The position numbers were made by a program, and so were the translations under genes. Shown here in pieces: positions 1 through 4,610 of a stretch of 5,491 nt of DNA. The stretch comes from Candidatus Latescibacterota bacterium (GTDB lineage Bacteria; Latescibacterota; MVCY01), in assembly GCA_030629295.1 (NCBI GenBank), contig DAOVPH010000114.1, positions 1 through 5,491 on the forward strand. The letters run 5' to 3'. Position 1 is the stretch's first letter. Each line of letters opens with the position of its first letter. Under the pieces are notes generated by a model. That model searched no databases, was not told the DNA's origin, and was given only the letters and a program-made list of their open reading frames with translations.

Positions 1-141
1 ATCGTCCGAGTGGTCGGGATCGAAGTACACAGTCGCATTCTCGTCGTAGAACGCAGTCTGCGCCTCCTCAAAGGAAACACGGTGTTCCCTCTGGTTTGCC
101 CGGTTCTTCTTTTCATCCCAAACGAAGCGAAGTTCTCTCAT
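1..141 (-). CDS. brnT: BrnT-family type II toxin, N-terminal part (runs off the left edge)
   Basis: Reading the minus strand from an ATG at 141-139 gives 47 open codons to the window edge. The protein starts MRELRFVWDEKKNRAN and continues with HRVSFEEAQTAFYDEN and YFDPDHSDD. This matches the N-terminal half of BrnT proteins, whose usual pattern is (R)FxWDxxKxxxNxxKHGVSFEEAxxVFxD, then a DxxHS segment. BrnT is a small ribonuclease toxin (about 90-100 residues) of the BrnT/BrnA type II toxin-antitoxin family; BrnA is a DNA-binding antitoxin normally encoded just downstream, here outside the window. Roughly half of the toxin is present, so integrity cannot be judged. No clear Shine-Dalgarno precedes the ATG; an in-frame TTG at 150-148 is a weaker alternative. 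A minus-strand TATAAT at 210-205 and an inverted repeat at 220-239 may be its promoter and operator. The family call is from remembered consensus, not a search. Confidence 0.85.
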   Translation of the reverse strand, partial: MRELRFVWDEKKNRANQREHRVSFEEAQTAFYDENATVYFDPDHSDD

Positions 142-204
142 AATGTACAACGTACGTATGGATCTGCGATTCGTCAAGACATCATTCTGGCGGCTTAACG
201 TTGG

Positions 205-239
205 ATTATACTGCCTAAATGCCGTTTTATATTACGGCA
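205..239 (-). promoter_or_regulatory. Possible brnT promoter -10 with overlapping operator-like inverted repeat
   Basis: On the minus strand, 210-205 reads TATAAT, about 64 nt before the brnT ATG. Just upstream is a perfect inverted repeat, TGCCGT (220-225) and ACGGCA (234-239), with an 8-nt AT-only spacer; 8 of 9 positions pair if the arms are extended outward. It lies where the -35 element should be, and no good -35 hexamer is visible at 15-19 nt. BrnA-type antitoxins repress their own operon from palindromic sites overlapping the promoter, so an operator is a reasonable inference. It could instead be an RNA hairpin or chance. Confidence 0.35.
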
Positions 240-337
240 ATTCAAATTTTCTGTTGCAATTATAGAATAAATACAATATGTTAATCAAAAACAGATGAAA
301 TATTGAGAACGACAAATACTGAAAGGGAGTTCAACCT

Positions 338-460
338 ATGAAACTTCTCGGTCAAGTCCGCGCTGTCACCCAAAAAAGGCAGTACTCGATACGCACTGAA
401 CAAGCCTATGTTATATAGATAAAGGGATTTATACTATTCTACGGAAAGCGCCACGACCGA
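338..460 (+). pseudogene. Relic of an integron/XerC-like tyrosine recombinase, N-terminal domain with internal amber stop
   Basis: An ATG at 338 with a good ribosome binding site (AAAGGGAG, 322-329, 8-nt spacing) opens MKLLGQVRAV, then QYSIRTEQAYVI, and meets TAG at 416-418. Reading on in the same frame gives IKGFILFYGKRH up to about 454. Together these match the SAM-like core-binding N-terminus of integron-type tyrosine recombinases, typically KLLDQVRxxIRxxHYSxRTExAYVxWIRRFIxFHGKRHP. The TAG falls where the family has tryptophan (TGG), so one G-to-A change would explain it. After RH the resemblance stops; no arm-type or catalytic domain (R...HxxR...Y) follows in any plus frame before the next gene at 494. 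This is a truncated, dead integrase fragment of about 39 codons out of an expected 300 or more. TAG is used as a genuine stop by two intact genes here, so suppression is unlikely. Confidence 0.75.
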
Positions 461-493
461 ATCAGGACAAGTCACGTCTGGGTGCAACTTTCC

Positions 494-1159
494 CTATCCT
501 GAAGCTCTGGTGTCTTCCTTTTCCAGGTTCAGGGGCTTTGTCTTCGTCCAGACATGGTATATCCTCTCGACGACCGTGTAGTTGGCCAGCACAGCCAATA
601 TCCAGATTGCCACTGTCAGGCCGATTCTTCCGAAAAGGGCTCCTAAGGCCACTACCAAGGTGCGTTGGGTTCTTTGCATCAGACCGCCCTGACACTCGAT
701 TCCCAGTCCCTCGGCCCGGGCGCGCACATAACTCACCAATAGAGAACCTGCCAGGGCAAACAACAGGGCCATTTTGGTTAATATCCCGCCGGTGCGTACC
801 AGATAGAAGGCGATGCCGAAGAAGATAAACGCCTCCGAGTAACGGTCTAAAGTTGAATCCAACAGGGCGCCGAACTGTGTTTTTCTGTTAGCTGCTCTGG
901 CAACTTGCCCGTCGAGGACATCGCAAAGCCCTGCCAACAGGACGAGAATACCAGCCCAGGGGAACCACCCCACGGCAAAGGCTAACGCGGCTCCGATGCT
1001 TAATAATACCCCTAAGCCAGTGAAGAGATCGGGCCGCAGCCCGAGGTTGGCAAGTAATTCCACCAGAGGTCTCACGAAGCGGGCAAAACCCTCTTTCAGG
1101 TTGCCGTTGAATATCATTTCCCGGCTGAATAACCTGGAGAAGAACGTCCCTAATCTCAC
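494..1159 (-). CDS. CDP-alcohol phosphatidyltransferase (phospholipid head-group synthase, PgsA/PIP-synthase superfamily)
   Basis: This 221-residue integral membrane enzyme carries the complete CDP-alcohol phosphotransferase signature DxxDGxxARx8GxxxDxxxD: D80, D83, G84, A87-R88, G97, D101 and D105. The aspartates bind two divalent metals and the CDP-diacylglycerol pyrophosphate; the last is the expected catalytic base. Hydrophobic segments lie near 45-63, 66-79, 107-125, 128-146 and 167-193, compatible with the family's six-helix fold, after an amphipathic N-terminus (GFARFVRPLVELL) normal for the family. It would transfer a phosphoalcohol head group onto CDP-diacylglycerol in the cytoplasmic membrane. 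Acceptor specificity is not certain: the DSTLDR run recalls inositol-phosphate (PIP synthase) members more than glycerol-phosphate PgsA, but this is only a hint, so no symbol is given. The start is GTG (1159-1157), supported by AAGGAGG at 1177-1171 with an 11-nt gap. It follows rsmI by 16 nt and is probably co-transcribed. It ends with TAG. Confidence 0.9.
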   Translation of the reverse strand: MRLGTFFSRLFSREMIFNGNLKEGFARFVRPLVELLANLGLRPDLFTGLGVLLSIGAALAFAVGWFPWAGILVLLAGLCDVLDGQVARAANRKTQFGALLDSTLDRYSEAFIFFGIAFYLVRTGGILTKMALLFALAGSLLVSYVRARAEGLGIECQGGLMQRTQRTLVVALGALFGRIGLTVAIWILAVLANYTVVERIYHVWTKTKPLNLEKEDTRASG

Positions 1160-1170
1160 AAGAAGAAATA

Positions 1171-1177
1171 CCTCCTT
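1171..1177 (-). promoter_or_regulatory. Strong ribosome binding site of the phosphatidyltransferase gene, overlapping the rsmI stop
   Basis: The minus strand reads AAGGAGG from 1177 to 1171, a perfect match to the anti-Shine-Dalgarno complement. Its first two bases are also the last two bases of the rsmI TAA stop (1178-1176). The site fixes the GTG at 1159 as the start of the downstream gene, although the gap of 11 nt is slightly long; the nearer TTG at 1161 is followed at once by TGA. The overlap suggests that ribosomes finishing rsmI help initiate the next gene. Confidence 0.75.
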
Positions 1178-1889
1178 AGTCTACAGGATCCGTCCGATCG
1201 ATTTTCTCCACTCCTCTGATAACGAGGACAAACTCTCCCCGAGGTTTCTTATCTTTGAAGTGCTCGATAATCTGGCTCAATTTACCTCTGAGGGTTTCTT
1301 CGAACCTTTTAGTCAACTCTCTGCAGAGGCAGACCTCTCTGTCTCCCAGAATCTGGTAGGCATCGGTCAGCAACTGCAAAATTCGGTGGGGCGATTCGAA
1401 AAGCAGGACAGTTCTGTTTTCTTGGTTCAGTTCCTGCAGCCGCTTCCTCCTTCGGGATTTTCTGGCAGGCAGAAATCCTTCAAACACAAATCGATCGGTG
1501 GGCAGACCCGAGACCACCAGGGCAGCCATTGGCGCTGAAACTCCCGGGATGGGAGTCGCTGGGATCTGATTCTCTAAGGTATGTTTCACCAAGAAATAAG
1601 CAGGGTCGGAAATCCCTGGAGTCCCAGCATCGGAGACTACAGCAACCGATTGGCCAGAAAGCATTTGGCGAATTAAAAGGGGAGTCTTCCTCTCCTTATT
1701 GTGATCGTGGTAGCTGGTGACACGGGGGCCTTTGATCTGGTAGTGAGCCAGCAATTGTCTGGTGCGACGAGTGTCCTCGGCAGCGATGATATCCACCTCT
1801 TTAAGTACCCTCAGGGCACGAAGTGTTATGTCCTCTAAGTTGCCAATGGGGGTGCTTACAATGTAGAGCTGTCCGCTTTTCTGCCCCAC
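1176..1889 (-). CDS. rsmI: 16S rRNA (cytidine(1402)-2'-O)-methyltransferase RsmI
   Basis: RsmI uses S-adenosylmethionine to methylate the 2'-hydroxyl of C1402 in 16S rRNA at the ribosomal P site. The 237-residue product has the tetrapyrrole-methylase-fold landmarks in order: STPIGNLEDITLRAL (12-26), AEDTRRTRQLL (37-47), SDAGTPGISDP (86-96, glycine-rich SAM loop), PIPGVSAPMAAL (113-124), LPTDRFVFEGFLP (129-141), FESPHRI (164-170), CRELTKRFEE (189-198) and a final GEFVLVI strand. The chosen start is GTG at 1889-1887, 8 nt after a purine-rich AGAGAGG. The frame stays open to a TTG at 1964, but that codon sits in the -35 box of the promoter, so the longer form would not be transcribed. At 237 residues it is shorter than the usual 270-290: the small C-terminal RsmI helical domain is missing and a hydrophilic tail follows the catalytic core. 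The core looks intact. It is first gene of an operon with the phosphatidyltransferase. Confidence 0.95.
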   Translation of the reverse strand: MGQKSGQLYIVSTPIGNLEDITLRALRVLKEVDIIAAEDTRRTRQLLAHYQIKGPRVTSYHDHNKERKTPLLIRQMLSGQSVAVVSDAGTPGISDPAYFLVKHTLENQIPATPIPGVSAPMAALVVSGLPTDRFVFEGFLPARKSRRRKRLQELNQENRTVLLFESPHRILQLLTDAYQILGDREVCLCRELTKRFEETLRGKLSQIIEHFKDKKPRGEFVLVIRGVEKIDRTDPVD

Positions 1890-1935
1890 GCTCCTTCCCT
1901 CTCTACTTTTTTTGAGGTTTAAATCCTTAAAGTTG

Positions 1936-1964
1936 AATATAACACAGTATCTTCCCCTTAGCAA
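1936..1964 (-). promoter_or_regulatory. Sigma70-type promoter of the rsmI operon
   Basis: The minus strand has TTGCTA (1964-1959), a 17-nt spacer and TATATT (1941-1936), with TG one base before the -10 hexamer (extended -10). Transcription would start near 1929, giving a 5' leader of about 40 nt to the GTG at 1889. No other comparably good promoter was seen for this operon. Confidence 0.7.
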
Positions 1965-2068
1965 GAGAAAAATTCCTCCAGGATAGCGAAGGAGTTGTCA
2001 ACAGAAATTAACAGGAAGACAGTAAAGAGAAATACTCGATTTAAATCTGACAACAACTAAAGCCACCC

Positions 2069-2088
2069 TTTTCTCCAAAGAGAGAAAA
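2069..2088. repeat. Perfect 7-bp inverted repeat next to the first DnaA box
   Basis: TTTTCTC (2069-2075) and GAGAAAA (2082-2088) are perfect inverted arms around a 6-nt loop (CAAAGA). The right arm ends exactly where the first DnaA-box-like nonamer begins (2089). No T-run follows in either direction, so it is not a typical terminator. The role is unknown; a structural element of an origin-like region is possible. Confidence 0.5.
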
Positions 2089-2120
2089 TGTGAATAACCT
2101 CTTTAAAATGTGGATAACTT
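2085..2120 (+). repeat. Imperfect tandem repeat, two 16-bp copies at 20-bp period, each with a DnaA-box nonamer
   Basis: AAAATGTGAATAACCT (2085-2100) and AAAATGTGGATAACTT (2105-2120) agree at 14 of 16 positions and start exactly 20 bp apart, about two helical turns. Each carries a nonamer resembling TGTGGATAA, the complement of the DnaA box TTATCCACA. Equal spacing and orientation would place two DnaA protomers on the same face of the helix. Confidence 0.6.
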
Positions 2121-2197
2121 TCGCGGCCATACAAGATAACTGCCTGGTATTTCTGCTAATAGAAACCACAATAACCAGAACCTTTTTTTGTGGAAAA
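2089..2197 (+). promoter_or_regulatory. Cluster of three DnaA-box-like nonamers (candidate origin or DnaA-regulated region)
   Basis: Three same-orientation nonamers are present: TGTGAATAA (2089-2097, one mismatch), TGTGGATAA (2109-2117, perfect complement of TTATCCACA) and TGTGGAAAA (2189-2197, one mismatch). Starts are 20 and 80 bp apart. DnaA binds such boxes at oriC and at promoters it regulates. The cluster lies inside a 580-bp gene-free region between diverging operons, and an AT-rich tract (57 A/T of 80 over 2281-2360) that could serve as an unwinding element lies 84 bp to the right. The binding sites are moderately supported. The origin interpretation is weaker: no dnaA, dnaN or other typical origin neighbour is in the window. 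Confidence 0.5.
2145..2167. repeat. Short bulged inverted repeat between the second and third DnaA boxes
   Basis: TTTCT (2150-2154) and AGAAA (2161-2165) pair around a 6-nt loop (GCTAAT). A GG at 2146-2147 can also pair with CC at 2166-2167 if TA at 2148-2149 is bulged. The structure is weak and AT-rich; no function is assigned. Confidence 0.3.
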
Positions 2198-2258
2198 CCT
2201 ACTCAAATGAAGCTTCTTTAGGAAGATGCCTCCTTGGGTTCCGGAATCCGAGACCCAC

Positions 2259-2287
2259 AGAGATCTGGGGTATCTCCAGGTTTTTCT
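2259..2287 (+). terminator. Terminator-like hairpin with T-run and no upstream plus-strand gene
   Basis: On the plus strand AGAGATCTGG (2259-2268) can pair with CCAGGTTTTT (2276-2285), using three G-T wobbles, around a 7-nt loop; the core CTGG/CCAG is followed by G and five T. This resembles a weak rho-independent terminator. No plus-strand gene lies upstream as far as the integrase relic, so it would end either a short non-coding transcript or readthrough from far upstream. It lies before, not inside, the predicted ccdA transcript. Confidence 0.35.
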
Positions 2288-2315
2288 GTTAATATTGGCA
2301 GGATAAAAAAACGCC

Positions 2316-2344
2316 TTGATATTTCATCCCTTTTGTCCTATATT
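2316..2344 (+). promoter_or_regulatory. Sigma70-type promoter for ccdA
   Basis: TTGATA (2316-2321), a 17-nt spacer and TATATT (2339-2344) form a good promoter; the -10 is the same hexamer as in the divergent rsmI promoter. Transcription would begin near 2351, leaving a leader of about 119 nt before the ccdA GTG at 2470. I recognise no riboswitch in the leader; a small CTGC-TGG-GCAG hairpin is present near 2420-2430. Confidence 0.65.
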
Positions 2345-2469
2345 TACAAAAAGCAGATAAAAAAGCTATGTCTCACTGTCTCCGACGGTTGCCAGCTGGG
2401 AGTATTCTTTGACCGAAACTGCTGGGCAGCTCTGTTCACAGTGGGGAGTGGATTAACAAGGGATGTAAT

Positions 2470-3174
2470 GTGAGTGATGTTTCTGTGATTGTGGCTTTGG
2501 GAGCAGGGGTTCTCTCTTTTCTCTCCCCTTGTGTTCTCCCTTTGGTCCCGGCCTATCTCTGTTTTATCTCCGGTCTCTCTTTGGGTCAGATGAGAACCAG
2601 TTCGGCGGACGCCCGTATGCTCCTTAAAGTGGGGAGCAACTCTCTGATGTTTGTCCTGGGGTTCTCCACTGTCTTTGTCGCCCTGGGGGCGACAGCTACA
2701 GTGATGGGACAGTTTCTGCTTTCTCATCTGGTCCTGCTCAGCAAGATAGGAGGTCTTATCATAGTGATTTTGGGGCTCCACACGGCCGGATGGCTGCGAA
2801 TAGGATTTCTAAATTACCAGAAGAGATTTCAGGCCAGAACTGCGCCGATCAGTAGCATAGGTGCCTTTGTTGTGGGCCTGGCCTTTGCTTTCGGATGGAC
2901 ACCCTGTGTGGGACCGATTCTGGCAACGATATTAGTCTACGCTGGGACACAACAGACAGTGGGCAAGGGGGTCTTACTACTGGCCTTTTACTCCTTAGGT
3001 CTGGGTATTCCCTTTATCGCCGCGGGATTGGGGATAAATGTCTTCCTGAATCTCTTCAGCCGGGTGAAGGTTCACCTCCGCTTAGTGGAGATTATCTCCG
3101 GATCGGTGCTGGTAGTCGTTGGCCTGCTGATGTTTTTGGGAATGCTCCCCTCTGTTGCAGGCATCTTAAGGTAG
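2470..3174 (+). CDS. ccdA: CcdA-type thiol-disulfide transmembrane electron carrier (DsbD transmembrane-domain family)
   Basis: CcdA proteins pass reducing equivalents from cytoplasmic thioredoxin across the membrane to extracytoplasmic thiol proteins, for example in cytochrome c maturation. The 234-residue product is almost entirely membrane segments, about six (near 5-34, 55-79, 84-105, 128-158, 164-190 and 203-227), the normal size and topology. The two redox motifs are present: FLSPCVLPLVPAY (17-29, C21) in segment 1 and FGWTPCVGPIL (141-151, C146) in segment 4. These cysteines form the transmembrane disulfide in the family. C31 is an extra cysteine in segment 1. The GTG start follows AAGGGA (2458-2463) by 6 nt; the ATG at 2468 is followed at once by TGA. 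It has its own promoter at 2316-2344. The thioredoxin-like partner (ResA/TlpA/CcmG type) that often adjoins ccdA is not next to it; hisS follows after 124 nt. It ends with TAG. Confidence 0.93.
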   Translation: MSDVSVIVALGAGVLSFLSPCVLPLVPAYLCFISGLSLGQMRTSSADARMLLKVGSNSLMFVLGFSTVFVALGATATVMGQFLLSHLVLLSKIGGLIIVILGLHTAGWLRIGFLNYQKRFQARTAPISSIGAFVVGLAFAFGWTPCVGPILATILVYAGTQQTVGKGVLLLAFYSLGLGIPFIAAGLGINVFLNLFSRVKVHLRLVEIISGSVLVVVGLLMFLGMLPSVAGILR

Positions 3175-3212
3175 CGCGTGCCTTTCGGACTTGCTGAAAA
3201 AATGGGCAACTG

Positions 3213-3238
3213 TTGACAACCACAATTTTCGATAGAAT
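3213..3238 (+). promoter_or_regulatory. Possible promoter upstream of hisS
   Basis: A perfect -35 hexamer TTGACA (3213-3218) is followed by TAGAAT (3233-3238), a good -10, but the spacer is only 14 nt instead of 16-18, so activity is doubtful. The 124-nt gap between ccdA and hisS shows no terminator hairpin and no T-box features (no AGGGTGGNACCGCG-like element), so hisS may also be read through from the ccdA promoter. Confidence 0.3.
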
Positions 3239-3298
3239 CAGATAAATTGTTACTGAACAAAGAGACGGAGAGCAAAACAGCGCAACAGGATAAAGAGA

Positions 3299-4573
3299 AT
3301 GTTGAAATACAAGGCACTGCGTGGAACTCAGGACATCCTCCCCGAGGAGATGCCCCTCCGGCGTCAGCTTGAGGAGACGGTGGGGAGGAAGATGAAGTTC
3401 TACAACTACTTGGAGATAGCCACGCCGACTTTTGAACACACCGGACTTTTCGTTCACTCCACCGGGGCGGACACCGAAATAGTGGAGAAGCAGATGTACA
3501 CCTTCTTGGATAAGGGCGGGCGCAGCCTGACCCTCAGGCCAGAGGGCACGCCACCGGTGGTACGCACCTATATTGAGCACAGCCTGGGAATGAAAAAACC
3601 GCTCCAAAAACTCTTCTACATCGGCTCAATGTATAGACAAGAGAATCCCCAGGCGGGCAGGCTGAGGCAATTTCATCAATTCGGGGCCGAGGCTATCGGA
3701 TCCATTGCTCCGGCCTTGGATGCCGAGATCATCTCCCTTTTCCTGGATATATGCGAAGATCTGGGACTGAAAGAACTCTCCCTTCAGTTAGGTAGCATTG
3801 GCTGTTCTGGGTGTCGTCCTCGTTATCGGGAGAAGTTACTGGGATTTTTTGCTGATAAATATGACCTTCTCTGCGCTGACTGTAAACAGCGTCACCAGAG
3901 GAACCCCCTCAGGATCCTTGATTGCAAGAACCCCTCCTGTCGCCGAATGACCGGGGATGCCCCTTCTATGCTGGACTACCTGTGTGATGACTGTGCCCGG
4001 CACTTCCAGGAACTCAAAGCACATTTGAATGCCTTGGATATCGAGTATCAGATTAACCGACGGTTGGTGAGAGGTCTTGACTACTACACCAAAACGATCT
4101 TCGAGGTGGTGAGCCCTCAGTTGGGAGCCCAGGATGCTTTGGGGGGAGGAGGGCGTTACGATGGGCTGGTTGAGGAGCTGGGAGCGAAGCCGACTCCTGC
4201 GGTGGGATTTGCCGCCGGTATAGAGCGAATCCTTCTGGCGATGGAGAAAGAAAACTGCCCATCTCCCGAGCCTTGCCACCCTAAAGTCTATGTTGCCTCT
4301 ATGGGAGAGGAGGCCAAGCGATTGGCTGTGCGTCTGTTGCAGAAACTGCGCACCCAAAGGGTAAGCGCCGACACAGATTATCTGGACAGAAGTCTGAAAT
4401 CTCAGATGCGAGCTGCGAATAATCTCAAAGTTGTGTACACCGTGATTATCGGTCAGGAGGAATTGAACAAGGGAAAAGCCTTGGTGCGCAATATGGAAAG
4501 CTCCCAGCAGGAAGAGGTGGAGATCGAAAATCTGGGCGATTATTTGGTAGAGGTTTTAAACCAGAACCAGTGA
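3299..4573 (+). CDS. hisS: Histidyl-tRNA synthetase (HisRS)
   Basis: This cytoplasmic class II enzyme charges tRNA(His) with histidine using ATP. The 424-residue length is normal. It opens with ALRGTQDILPEE (6-17). Motif 2 comprises LRPEGT (79-84) and the YIGSMYRQENPQAGRLRQFH stretch beginning at Y107, extending to QFGAE (127-131). An insertion region follows (about 165-240). Next are the histidine-binding LVRGLDYYTKTIFEV (256-270), GGGGRYDGL (282-290) and motif 3 AVGFAAGIERIL (301-312). The last 95 residues form the anticodon-binding domain. The insertion carries four cysteine pairs (C169/C172, C192/C195, C209/C214, C229/C232), enough for two zinc sites; related cysteines occur in other bacterial HisRS. 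The ATG start lies 8 nt after AGGA (3287-3290). No T-box leader is visible. The sigma-54 activator gene begins 37 nt downstream. Confidence 0.97.
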   Translation: MLKYKALRGTQDILPEEMPLRRQLEETVGRKMKFYNYLEIATPTFEHTGLFVHSTGADTEIVEKQMYTFLDKGGRSLTLRPEGTPPVVRTYIEHSLGMKKPLQKLFYIGSMYRQENPQAGRLRQFHQFGAEAIGSIAPALDAEIISLFLDICEDLGLKELSLQLGSIGCSGCRPRYREKLLGFFADKYDLLCADCKQRHQRNPLRILDCKNPSCRRMTGDAPSMLDYLCDDCARHFQELKAHLNALDIEYQINRRLVRGLDYYTKTIFEVVSPQLGAQDALGGGGRYDGLVEELGAKPTPAVGFAAGIERILLAMEKENCPSPEPCHPKVYVASMGEEAKRLAVRLLQKLRTQRVSADTDYLDRSLKSQMRAANNLKVVYTVIIGQEELNKGKALVRNMESSQQEEVEIENLGDYLVEVLNQNQ

Positions 4574-4610
4574 GGGGTTCCTACTTTTCTAAGCAGAGGT
4601 GATTGCTCAA

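Larger units (their letters stand above)
1890..2469. other. 580-bp gene-free divergent intergenic region
   Basis: No convincing coding region was found between the rsmI and ccdA starts in either direction; the longest plus-strand open stretch (2234-2473) begins with TTG, has no ribosome binding site and no protein-like pattern. The region contains the two divergent promoters, the DnaA-box cluster, two inverted repeats, the terminator-like hairpin and an AT-rich tract. From about 1965 to 2068 nothing specific is seen. It is unusually long and site-rich for a plain divergent promoter region. Confidence 0.6.

Noticed and set aside
416..418. TAG in the integrase frame as a recoded amino acid
   Set aside because: TAG ends the phosphatidyltransferase and ccdA at positions consistent with family lengths, and the integrase homology also disappears soon after, so decay is the simpler reading.
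996..1538. 180-codon plus-strand ORF opposite the phosphatidyltransferase and rsmI
   Set aside because: It is antisense to two well-supported genes and has no recognisable motif or ribosome binding site.
1890..1964. N-terminal extension of rsmI by 25 codons to a TTG
   Set aside because: The TTG is part of the -35 box of a good promoter, and the extra residues resemble nothing in the family; the GTG at 1889 has a better ribosome binding context.
2234..2473. 79-codon plus-strand ORF ending in an ATGTGA overlap with the ccdA start
   Set aside because: It starts with TTG without a ribosome binding site, contains the predicted ccdA promoter and terminator-like hairpin, and shows no protein-family pattern.
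1994..3220. Shared 11-mer GTTGTCAACAG (1994-2004) and its complement CTGTTGACAAC (3210-3220) in two intergenic regions
   Set aside because: Several 11-mer matches are expected by chance in 5.5 kb on both strands, and the second copy is accounted for by a TTGACA -35 hexamer.
3175..3298. T-box or other amino-acid-responsive leader before hisS
   Set aside because: No T-box sequence, no leader peptide rich in His codons and no terminator hairpin were found.
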